This document shows, one piece after another, positions 1 through 10,600 of a stretch of DNA of 64,000 nucleotides. Position 1 is the stretch's first letter. Each line of letters opens with the position of its first letter. The position numbers and the translations under genes are program-made. Below the pieces are notes generated by a model that saw only the letters and a program-made list of their open reading frames with translations, had not been told where the DNA came from and made no database searches. Source of the DNA: Phoronis australis (taxonomy: Eukaryota > Phoronida > Phoronidae); NCBI GenBank assembly GCA_002633005.1, contig NMRA01000103.1, forward strand, positions 589,612-653,611. Direction: 5' to 3'.

Positions 1-1517
1 GCATTTGCAAGGCCTGTTCTGTATCCAACATTTCCCAAGCAGAAGTTGACCAACAGCAAGCTGACTTCAAAAAGACAATTTTTGTCTGTTCAGGCTGTGG
101 AAAATATTTTCGCAGGGAGGGTAACCTGACTGAACATATCCGCTTGTTCACTAGGACATGCCGTTTGTGTCAGGAGTCGTTCTGTTCTATACTGGGTTTG
201 CTGCAACATATGATGTCCCACGTTGATTATAAACAGTATGAGTGTGGCATATGCCGTTGTGAATGCCAAACACGAGAACAATTTTTCGAGCATCTGTCAT
301 TGCATCGCTGGGCCAATCCTTTCAGGTGTGTTGTGTGTAAGGTATCGTATACAAACAGAGCCACGTTTTTCTCTCACATAGTATCACATGCCGGTCAGGA
401 ACCGTTGCTGAAATGTAGGCAATGTGAGACACCTTTTGGTAGTGCCGCGCATCTCTGTGACCATCTGTTGGCTGAACAGACTGAAGGTCCATGTATTTGT
501 GGAATTTGTGGTAAATTCCACAATTCCGTGGAGACATTAGAGCAGGAACGTGTACAACGAGTTGGAGGGAAATTCATTTGTGACACATGCGGAAAAGTAT
601 ATTGGTCCAAAACAGGTCTGAAGCAACATATGGCGACACATGGTGGAGAAAAGCGATATCAATGTTCAAGATGTGGCCAAAGCACTAAAAGCTTTAAACT
701 GTACAAAATTCATTTGAAAAAGCATGGACGTGAATTTAAGTGCTCTGTGTGTAAGAAACGGTTTCTATCGAAACCCTACCTTATGAACCACATGAGAACA
801 CATACTGGGGAGAAACCATACAAATGTAGTGTTTGCACCAAGTCTTTCACTGGCAAGGATTACCTCGACAAACATGTTAGGACCCACACTGGTGAGAGGC
901 CGTATAAATGTAAGGTGTGTTGCAAAACGTTCATTCAACGATATGCACGCGATATGCATGCGAAATTTTTGCACGCTAGTGAGAATGGAATCTTGGGTGC
1001 TGTTGCAACACATGACCACGTGTGCACTGTCTGTGGGCGAACATTCCAGCGCAAGCGGAGTCTCCATTCCCACAAGAGGTTCCACAGAGCGGAGGAACCC
1101 TTTGTCTGTGCTTTGTGCGGGAAATCATTCAATTTTGCTCATCACCTGAAATTGCACATGAAGTCTCATAACCAGGTAGCTGTTCACAAGTGTTCGTCTT
1201 GCGACAAGGTGTTTAAATTGAAGAGTACTCTCATGGTTCATATGAGAGAGCACACTGGAGAACGACCGTACCTCTGTGCCATGTGCGGAAAGGCGTTCTG
1301 TGGTCAAGGTGCCCTGAACCTTCACATGGCTGGAAAGCACCTGAGCAGGAAGCAGGTTAAGTACACGTGTTCAGTCTGTGGCAAGTGTTTCCGAGGTAAA
1401 GACGCTTGTGAGGCTCACGAAAGGGAGCATAGTCAGTTACACGTGTTTAGCGAGGTACAAGTGGTTCAATCTAAATACCATGCTGGACACTCAAAGGGTT
1501 ATCCAGAAAAAGACTAA
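1..1517 (+). CDS. C2H2 zinc-finger protein, 3' part (5' end outside window)
   Basis: The reading frame is open from base 3 to the TAA at 1515-1517, about 504 codons, so the true start lies upstream. The protein is an array of Cys2His2 fingers. I count about 13 with complete C-x2-C...H-x3/4-H ligands, joined in places by the classic TGEKPY or TGERPY linker (around 805-820, 890-905, 1255-1270). At least three more are degenerate: the one near 88-150 lacks its last His, and those near 410-480 and 490-555 lack the His pair. The tail after the last finger is about 28 residues with no recognised domain. The family is nuclear and usually binds DNA; the target cannot be read from sequence. I see no KRAB, BTB or ZAD domain in the visible part. 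The window shows a single uninterrupted exon. The gene is convergent with the troponin I gene. Zinc-finger identity is certain; orthology is not. Confidence 0.95.
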   Translation, partial: ICKACSVSNISQAEVDQQQADFKKTIFVCSGCGKYFRREGNLTEHIRLFTRTCRLCQESFCSILGLLQHMMSHVDYKQYECGICRCECQTREQFFEHLSLHRWANPFRCVVCKVSYTNRATFFSHIVSHAGQEPLLKCRQCETPFGSAAHLCDHLLAEQTEGPCICGICGKFHNSVETLEQERVQRVGGKFICDTCGKVYWSKTGLKQHMATHGGEKRYQCSRCGQSTKSFKLYKIHLKKHGREFKCSVCKKRFLSKPYLMNHMRTHTGEKPYKCSVCTKSFTGKDYLDKHVRTHTGERPYKCKVCCKTFIQRYARDMHAKFLHASENGILGAVATHDHVCTVCGRTFQRKRSLHSHKRFHRAEEPFVCALCGKSFNFAHHLKLHMKSHNQVAVHKCSSCDKVFKLKSTLMVHMREHTGERPYLCAMCGKAFCGQGALNLHMAGKHLSRKQVKYTCSVCGKCFRGKDACEAHEREHSQLHVFSEVQVVQSKYHAGHSKGYPEKD

Positions 1518-1704
1518 CTGTATCTCAGAGCTCGCAGTCTCTAAATAGACTAGGATGCCTTCGCTACCAAGGAAGAAATTTCTTTAGTAACTTTTTAGCA
1601 TTAATACAGCATCCATAATACTATATATTTTGCAAAACATTAAAATAATGTCCCGGCATTTCTTCTTTTGATTTTTTTCTGTAGTAGTATCTAGGTTTTT
1701 TATA

Positions 1705-1904
1705 CAGGCATCCATACAAAGTCTACACCAGTCATCCATACAAAATGTACACCAGGCATCCATACAAAGTGTACACCAGGCATTCATAAAAAGCGTACAC
1801 CAGACATCCATACAAAGTCTACTCCAGGCATCCATACAAAGTGTACACCAGACATCCATTACAAAATGTACACCAGACATCCATACAAAGTGTCCACCAG
1901 GCAT
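1705..1904 (+). repeat. 24-bp minisatellite, about 8 copies
   Basis: Tandem units with consensus close to CATCCATACAAAGTGTACAC plus CAGG, repeated about eight times with point differences (AAATG/AAGTG/AAGTC variants, one unit with an inserted T). The 24-bp length is a multiple of three, so the minus strand gives a spurious 8-residue periodic ORF. It lies in the probable 3' UTR of the zinc-finger gene. Confidence 0.9.
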
Positions 1905-2451
1905 ATTTAGGTAAATGTACTTAGTGCTAAGTGTTCAAACTTGTGGGGCTGCTGTGTTTTGTATTTTGTTGCATGGCACACACAAAGGAAATACAGTAAA
2001 CATCATCCAGTTTGGTACAGTCTTTGGATCGTAAGACTCTTGAAATTCAAGTTGGATTGAATTTTATCAATTTGGAAGTGTTTCCACTATGTCAGGGGAA
2101 AGTACGGTATTTCAGTTCATTTCCAAAAGCTTCAAGTCTTAATATGTTTAATTTATTACGGCACACAGAGTTGTGTTCACAAGTTATCTGCTTGTCAAAA
2201 ACTCACTCCGTTTTCAATTATTACAAGTTAATGGTTCTATTCTTGTTCAAAACCACCAAATATTGTCAACTTTTTCTGAAAATTACCGTGTCTCAATGTA
2301 TGGTTTTTGCAAAACATCAATCTTTAATAATTGCTTTTATATCTATACTTACATCTTGTTACCTTTAAAGGCCTCTGTAGTTAGCTCAACGGGTTTTGTT
2401 GGTATGATACAAAGTAGAACCATCTTCCTGTGATTGCTTTTTCGTGAAATC

Positions 2452-2457
2452 AATAAA
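2452..2457 (+). terminator. polyadenylation signal AATAAA (zinc-finger gene)
   Basis: Canonical hexamer about 935 bases after the zinc-finger stop codon, with no earlier canonical copy on this strand. Confidence 0.45.
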
Positions 2458-2475
2458 TTTACCATCTAATCCCAT

Positions 2476-3244
2476 TAAAGTGGGCTAAAATTTTTAAAAG
2501 CAGGCTTCACATGGAATTGAGAGATTACTTGGGATTGTATTGAAATGGTCACGTTTTGGAAGTGATAGTCAGGCTCGTGTTTTTCTTTAGTGGCTTAGTT
2601 TAGATTTTGCTTTTTCTGATACCTTAATGAGATAAAGTGCAGCTTCCTGGATGCTTGAAGTTAATGTTGAATCTACACTGTTGAGTGTATATGGGCATCA
2701 CTAATAATAATTTGAACCTGAAAATGCATGTTTTCATTGCCTCACATTTCCAATTTAAGAATCCCATTAAACCTATTCAAAAACTACTGCATTGTACACT
2801 CAAAAGGCATTATCAAGTTCTTAGTAAAGTACCGTATTTGTATTGCACATACAAGCGTTCATTAGGAGTGCTTGTGTATTTCAGCTCAGCTGTGAAGGGA
2901 TACACTGCGCCCATAAAAAATTGGGGTCGCAAATTAGTCTTACAACCGAGCAGAACAAAAATTAGTCACTGTTTCTGAAGAGCATTTAGTAAGTCCTCCA
3001 TGGTCGTGCTTTGTTGCAGCTCTGACCTCTGGTCTCTCCTTGAATAGAGGAAAAATCAAAACCAAGTGGGACCAGAGTTTTAGAACTCTAGCTGTACAAC
3101 TCCATGCTTTTACTTCATGAAAACAGAAATTTCAACACACATGCAGGTCTCGTAAAATTTCAGCAATATAAGGGGTCAACAAAAAAATTCTAATTCAGTG
3201 TCGTCTGTGCAATGCTGATTTTGTGCGTAACAACTGAAACAGAA
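2476..3244. other. intergenic gap between two convergent 3' ends
   Basis: Lies between the AATAAA of the zinc-finger gene and the minus-strand AATAAA of troponin I. A 97-codon ORF at 2685-2978 has no recognisable domain and looks like chance. Nothing else seen. Confidence 0.4.
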
Positions 3245-4564
3245 CAATCCTAATTTGTCAGATTCGTTTATTGTCAGATCTAGAAGCAAATCGAATATCA
3301 CGTGTTAGGAATACATGTTCCACTTAAAACGTGTCAAAGGTGTGGCATTTCTCATAACAAATTCACTAAATATTACAAATGTAGATACGGGTAATGCAGC
3401 ACTAAGAATAACATTGTTTACTTCTCCCTAACACAACTAAGTTTTCAGACACCCACAGGAGGCATCCTCTGAGCCAGCAAAATACCAAATCTCGTTCGCC
3501 TTCATTTTGTTGTGAGACAGGTACTACATGGACATACATATCCGATGGTGAATCTATTTCAGCTAATACCAACTTCTAAATATAGGAAGAACTCCACAAT
3601 CTCAACAAACCATTTTCTTCAGACCTAACTACAAAGGATTTAGGATTCTGTGATCATTGATTTCTTGGACAGTTAAAGGACAACAGCGTGAAATCATCAA
3701 CTTTGCTGAAGAACAAGAAGTATGCACATCCGCAGTACAAAGTTATCTCCCATATAGGACATCTAAAATGTTTACAAGGCGTTTAAATATTAATAATTAA
3801 TACACCTGCACTTGAGTTGGAAACGACCAAATTAAGAAACCTACACACCCATTAAGTAAACAAGAAAAAACGAAATAAGCATTTTCAACAAACACTGCTT
3901 TGGGGATTTCCATCCTTTAAAGAACTGGTGTAACGTAAAAATCAAGCAATTCTTAACGGAAATGTGTAGCGCAAAAGATTTGTACTGATGCATCACTAGG
4001 GGCATGCAATTGGTTCACAGGAGTGGTGAGAAAAAAAAATAACTAAATATGCATTGCCAGCTGATGTTTTCAACGAAAACTGCATTTACTGCAAAGCCTA
4101 AACCTTATCACTTGACTCTATAAGCCATGACACATGCAAATTAGAAAGAGCACCAAAGGTCTTCGATTGATAATAAATAGCCTGGTGTTTCGAATCGTAC
4201 ATCCGAGTCATAAAGACATTAACGAAAGATGATAGAATGGGCAGCCTAAGAAGCTTAGGAACAAAATTCAAACTATAAAACAAGACCAAGAACACAGAAT
4301 AGCCATTTCATGAAATTATGAGATGGACATACTCTCAATTGTAGGTTGTTTTTTGAAGACAGTTTACACACCGTATGTAGCTATAACGTGCATGCTTCAG
4401 ACACAAAAGGCTCACGTGATTCGGGTGTTTAATCCATAGCGTACCAGCATGTGGTAAGTTTGGATTTCGGAGGATTGTTTCAGGTTTTCATGACAAGCAA
4501 AGGTATGGTTAGTATTTCTACGCCATCTAATGCCAGACATCGGTGAGGTGGTGAGTAGGGCGCC
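3245..4564 (-). other. probable 3' UTR of troponin I
   Basis: Begins directly after the TAG at 4565-4567. The only canonical minus-strand AATAAA before the neighbouring gene is at 3267-3272, which would give a UTR of about 1.3 kb. No further exon or ORF is supported here. Confidence 0.5.
3267..3272 (-). terminator. polyadenylation signal AATAAA (troponin I)
   Basis: TTTATT on the + strand, read as AATAAA in the gene's direction, about 1.3 kb after the stop codon. Cleavage would be expected roughly 10-30 bases further left. Confidence 0.45.
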
Positions 4565-4627
4565 CTATTGTTCAGGCTCATTCTCTTTGGCTTTCAAGTT
4601 ATTGCGCCAGTCAGGAGTTTTAGGCTG
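4565..4627 (-). CDS. TnI exon 17, C-terminal coding part (63 nt, with stop)
   Basis: Acceptor TTCCAGCAG, two tandem AGs three bases apart. With the first, it encodes QPKTPDWRNNLKAKENEPEQ then TAG at 4567-4565; with the second, the leading Gln is absent. The PDWRNNL motif matches the conserved DWRKN/PDW segment near the C terminus of TnI in vertebrates and arthropods. Confidence 0.93.
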   Translation of the reverse strand, partial: QPKTPDWRNNLKAKENEPEQ

Positions 4628-7600
4628 CTGGAAGAACATACACAAATAAAAGCGGTCAGTTCAGTTGCAAGAAAATGATGACAAAAGCAACAACAGTACG
4701 AACCCACCTTGTGTGCAGAACACAATCAAATGAAGTTACGGTAATTTTCCACTTATTTCCGCAAAATAAGTTAATTTTACTGAGAGTCAGCAACCTCTTT
4801 CACCACAAGTTTGCTCAGACACTATTAACATGGTTAAAAAATGTGTGCATTACTAGGAGTAGCAATAGGGCTTTGCCTCCAAAACTCATGCAGAAATAAG
4901 ACGAGGCAAGAAATTCCCACCATGTAGCCTGTGCAAAATAAGAGGACAACATACTTTTCCAGATAACTTTAGGTGTGCGAAATGAGGTGAGTGTACAAAA
5001 TCAGTGGAGAATTACTGTAGTTTGCAATTGGTCCAGTCACCTGTGCAACAAAATTGGACCAATTGAACAACTTCAAGTTCGCACCAACGTTACTGAGAAT
5101 TCAGGCGTGAGGCCAGTGACTTCGATGAGAGTAGAAATTTGGGATCTGTGAACCTCCAAAATATCGAGCTCTTATCCAAGCCCTGATTCTCATCGGTTCC
5201 CAGATGTCTTGAGCAACATCAGATGTACTGAATTATCCCACTTTCTGTTTGCACACTGCATCTATTCTACCCAAACCCAGGGTATGAGTCAGCAATTCAT
5301 ATTCACTCAAGAACTTAACATCACCTTTATCAAAGGATATAAATTATAATAACACAGGACTTAAAACTCTCATTAGTTGGATTCAACCAAACCAAAAGAT
5401 TTCATCCGAGCAAGATAAAATCTGACTTATCTGAAGGGCCGAGTGCATAAACTAGAACAACTGCTATGGAATTTTGTCACAGTTCAACAAAAATCCAACT
5501 TGCAAATGTCCGACTAATGTGAGTTTTACTGTAGCATTTCCGTAATTTTACAGTAGACAAATTGACCAGAAACTGAATCATTTCATAATTTTAAGTCTCT
5601 ATTTAGATTTTAGACTGCTCGTCTTATTCAGGAACTAGCATAAAGCTAACGACTAATGCCCGACGGCTTTCTAGTTGGTTCCTAGTAAAGTTGGCATAAA
5701 ATAAATAAACAGCTACAAAGCTAACTAAATTGTTATAAGGTTAAAAAGTTTGATAGTACAAATCAGCTTTGTTATTTTTTTCTCCTTTGATAATGCCGAA
5801 TTTAAATCTTGCTTAACTGAGCTAAAAAAAATACTAGGGACAAACACTAGATCGAGAACGAAAAATGCTCAAAATTGTAACACAAAAATTTGATAGGCAT
5901 ATCTTTAGACAACGTGTGAAAACTTGGGGATGTGTCATTTTTTAGCACAAACTGTAGTACTAAGTGACACACTGTGCTGTCATCCCAAACATGCAAACGT
6001 CGCAATCATCCAGCTTTCTTCGGCTAAGCTTCAGACTATTACTCGTGCTAAATGCTATTGTAGTATCTTCACAGACCCCAATCAATGATGCTTAAAGAGA
6101 AGACAAGAGTGTGAAGTGAATACAATGTAACAGACAACTCAGTCTAGCAATGCAAGTGAGTGAGGATCCACTGCTACTGGTGACTGACACGGTGAACCAA
6201 TTGATTTTACAAGAACTAACAAAATAACGGCAAAGTGTTCTGCTGGGTGACTCTCAAAGATTTAACTCAAGTCATGGCTCTGTGACTTGTATAAAATAGA
6301 TTACCGCTTCTTTTCTAAGTTGTATTTAGTAGCCAGTTGTCTTGTAAAGAAATACAATAAATTGTCTTTTAATGTCAAGTGTAAACCAAATGCCCAACAT
6401 TACCGAGCCATTTACATGGACCTTATCTATGGTGGATGTAGAATACTGCAACGAGGGCCCAGGCAGAACCTTCAAAGGAAAAGTTTATGTAACGCCTAAA
6501 AACAGCATGCCCATGACATTTTCACGAACTACAAATCATAGAACACTAAAGATGCTCAAAAGAAAATAAAACCAAACACCACCTCATAAGTATACCAGGA
6601 TATTGTCTCTTTTGTACAAAATGCCAATGACAATGGCGTAGCTGGAAGTATTTAACAGGGTGGCCAAACACGAAATTGTTGGAGAAAGGTGGGGCTAAAA
6701 AGACCAGTAGCTACCTGGGGCCACTCTGCAATAAATGGAGTGCGCCAAATGCACTGAAATGAGTTTCAATCAGGGTCGGAGCCTTTTGCAGTGAACAGGG
6801 GCTCTGATGTAGTCCCCCCAATGGTTACATCAGTCATTAATAAGCTACCATTTTACACACTTTTCAATGAGGTGCTTTTGGCAGAGATCAATTCAGAAAC
6901 ACGACAGACAGCTTCCAAACTTGCTGGGCTGTGCTTTGTTCTACAAGACCAGGCTTCAGACAGCTCTTCTCATCAACTAGGAGGATTAGTTTTGTGCCAA
7001 GCTCAATTACAAATCTCACCGTCGCTCTTAAAATAATGTCAGAATTGGACACACTCTACACCAATTAATTTTAGTCTTAGTTTCCAATGTTACGTTTGTC
7101 TGACATTATTGCTATTTTTGTTTCCCCGAGTAAATAAAAAAAATATTAGAAGCTAAATGGTGCAAATGAATTTGGATGGCTACAACTTCGCGAGTAAACA
7201 CGAGGAATGTCCGACTAAAATATTCATAATTAGTCGTAGATATGGACCCGGATGAACCACAATCTACATTCAGTTAGGGTTCATCAAAATGGACAATTAT
7301 TTGGTGCTACAATTTATAGCTTTCAACGAGCCTCAACAGCCATGATGATCTGCACTTCGCTTCAACTCAATTGACCTTTTTTCCAGATAGCAAAAACCGA
7401 TGTGTGAACATCCCAGAGCACAGAACTGCGAATATTAGCCCTCTAATACAGAAAGTGTCACTCGAGCAGACGTCTGCGCCGTAATTAAGCCGGCACTGGA
7501 TTTTAGAAAGATAGCGCCCGAGTCTTTACTCGTAACTGTGATAAACTGAGCTTGTTACTGTTTGAAATACTACTAAAATGACGTGCTCTTTACAGGTCGT

Positions 7601-10600
7601 GTATCTACGTCTGTTAGCTGTGCTGTTTGGGATGACTGCTATCCCACAATCCTTTGCGCATGACATCTCTCACTATGCATAAAAAGTCAATTGTGTCAGT
7701 GGCCGGTATTAATTTTACAAACAAGTGTGACTCTTTAAATCAGTGTTTAAGAACTTTCATGTGACAAAAACCAGGAAACTTTTGCCAACTGATGGCTTAA
7801 TTCAAGTTGCCGGTACGCTCTCTCTCTCAATGAAATAATAAACCATATTTAGTGGAGAACAGTTGAATTGCATTTCAACAAATATTCACAGGAGTTCTCT
7901 TAGATTTTCATCGAAAGCGAAGTTTGATGTAACCAAATCAACTTGACGTACACATTGTGGAACGTGATGTCACGAGCGAGCGAACATTATACAACAAGAA
8001 CGTCAAACATGGTTGGACTACACCTTATCCCATTCTTGCATAAACAATTTTTTTGGCAGATTCATTGACAAAACTATTTTCCGGATAAATTTGAATAAAC
8101 CCAGCAGACGCGTAACTGAATAATCCCAGCAGACGCATAACTGAATAAACCACATCAGCAGACGCGTAATTGATTTAAGAGCTTCACATAGCTTCACATA
8201 ATATAGAATTCAATCCTGAACAGTATTTAATATCTTGTTCTCCAACATTTTACCTGAAGCTTTGGACAGAAATAAAGTATAAACCTTGACAATTCTTACA
8301 ATGAAAAGACCACACACATGCTGTTGTTTAAGAAAATAAGTTCTCCAACTCAAAGAGACACTAGGTGGCACACCACTCAAGAGACACTCGGTGGCACACC
8401 ACTCAGACAACAAGGTTGGACCACACACCAAGGTATTACGTGCCTGTTACCTCGGTGTTGGTTTGGGCTAACTTCCAACATTAAGCATGGAAATTCCCCA
8501 GTGCCAACACCAAAGATTCAAAATCAAAAGAAATTAACTATCAAAGCTTTTACCACAACTTTGCCTTTATTAAACTTGGTAGTCATATCATAAAGGGAAT
8601 GAGAAAATATTTCTCATTCTCGTTTATAAAACAAACTGTGACTACAAAGTGAACTTTAAAATGTAAAAGTGCCATCTATATGTTATGAAACAAAAGTGTA
8701 TTTCCCATTCTTTACGTAATGCAGCTACGATTTGAATGAGAATCGTCAAGTTTTAAACGCCATCACTGATAAAAACAAGTTTTATGTAAAAGCACTGATC
8801 ATTAAATTTTGTAATACTATCATCTAATGATAGTAACTATTGCCTCTACTACTATAATACAATCATCGGGTCATTCTGGGGGCAAAAATTGCAACTTTCT
8901 CTAATATTGTGAACAGGACACATAGAAGAGAAAGCTTTCCACCACAGTAGTGCACAAACGTGAGCAGAATGTGCCTCCAAATGAATACTGACATTCAAAA
9001 ACTGAAAGTTTATAAAAATTACTTAGACTTTTAACTGACAAATGAAGTCTGTTTAATTTCGTCACTTCTGCACTGCTTATTTAAGATGTCACCGTGAAAT
9101 TTCTTTAGTTCATGGTAATCTCTCTCTGATTCCACATGATTGCCAAAATACTAATTTTCCATTTTTCAAAGACCAATAAAGCAAGAAAAATTCAATTCTA
9201 TTTCACTATTTATGCTCTATAGCTATTCCTGTAATAGTTGAAAACATGTTGAGACGTAACATAGCAACTGACCTTTTCACAGGTAAAGATTTGTGGGACC
9301 TGCATGTCCACCCCCCATGTTGGTTGGAAATGTAGTTGTATAGATCTCTGGTTTCATTGGCTGGTTTTACTGGTTGATCTAGGATGTTGTAAGGAGGACT
9401 CCACCAGACTTGAATCGGAGAGCCGGTGTCTAGGCAACAAAATTGGAATGCCGACAATGCTTTTTTGGTTGTTCAAGAGGTAAATCACTTGTTGAAAAGT
9501 ATTGTTAGTCTGGTGAGTCAGACGTTTCCGCCCTCTCTCTAAGGCCCTTGTTCTCTGACTGGATTTCCTGCGTCAGGTTGACCTGGTTTTAGAATTAGAT
9601 CATACACCATTGGGAGTCGTAACCCTTGATCCCTGTTCAAATTGGGGCAATGACTGGTTCTATTGTAGGCCACCTCCTTGACCTTCCCTGAGTACCAGTT
9701 AGTGTTCTTCTCTGGCAAGGATTCTAGTGTTGCAATTGTCGATGGTGTGTCCCTATGCCTGTGGGTCTATCAAGTTCGGAATGTTCCTTGATCTTTGTGC
9801 CTCGAATGCATTTTAGTTTCCCCTATGTATGACTGATGGATGTGTTCCAGTCCTTGCATGACAACTGGTACACAACACAAAACTTCTTGTCAGTTACGGG
9901 ACAGGATCCTTTGGGCGAACCAATTTTTCCCAGATCGTGTTGTTCAGTTTGAAGAATGTTTTTAATTAACTCCATGCGATCTGAAAGTGCGTGACAGTTC
10001 TTCAGAAAGATTCTTGATGTACGGAATAGACATGGATGGTTATGTCCATAAAGGTAGGGCCTGGGCCCCCTAAGCCCTTGAGTTTTGTTCTATTTGGAAT
10101 GCCAATTACTTCCCACAATCCCTTTCAGACATTACACACTAATCTCTACCAATAAAAAGGTCGGTGAAGTAGCCAATCAAAATTGGAATATTGGTCATTT
10201 TGGCAATCAAAGAAACTTCACTGTATTCCAACAAAATGACCTCCATGTTCAGATTGCGAGTAGAAGCATACTACAACTACAGTGTCAGCAACAACAAGCC
10301 TACTGCTAGCATCGCACCTCCTCTTTTTCTTCTATAGCGTATTGCGATTTTCCAGTCGACTTCAACTGAGCTTGAATGCCCTTTTTATCGCTTATCTTTT
10401 GCAACTTAGCCAGTCTGAAAGTACAATGGTGAAAGGGCAACCATGCCTGAAGACTGCATGACAAAGAAACGACAAGTCATAATTTCAAACACTCATTCTC
10501 ATACGACACATATGAATATGCAGAAAAACCACCCTCAGCCAATCAGATTCTCAGAATTAGTAAGCAGGTTGAACAGAAGCAAATACAATCAAAGGTCTGT

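Larger units (their letters stand above)
1518..2475 (+). other. probable 3' UTR of the zinc-finger gene
   Basis: No coding continuation is seen after the stop. The first canonical AATAAA on the + strand lies at 2452-2457, so the transcript probably ends shortly after it. The region contains the 24-bp minisatellite described separately. The extent is inferred only from the poly(A) signal. Confidence 0.5.
4628..10317 (-). other. TnI intron 16 (5.7 kb)
   Basis: Last intron. Contains the decayed Penelope-like element (about 9200-10050), short tandem repeats at 8100-8175 and 8353-8404, a hairpin at 5025-5065 and a GGCGTAGCTGGAA-type hAT-like end near 6640. No other gene is supported. Confidence 0.7.

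Noticed and set aside
144-1517. Zinc-finger ORF taken to start at 144
   Set aside because: Base 144 is TTG in the middle of an open frame that continues to base 3 with another (degenerate) finger; the true start is outside the window.
1584-1904. Minus-strand ORF with 8-residue periodicity
   Set aside because: Artefact of the 24-bp minisatellite read in one frame.
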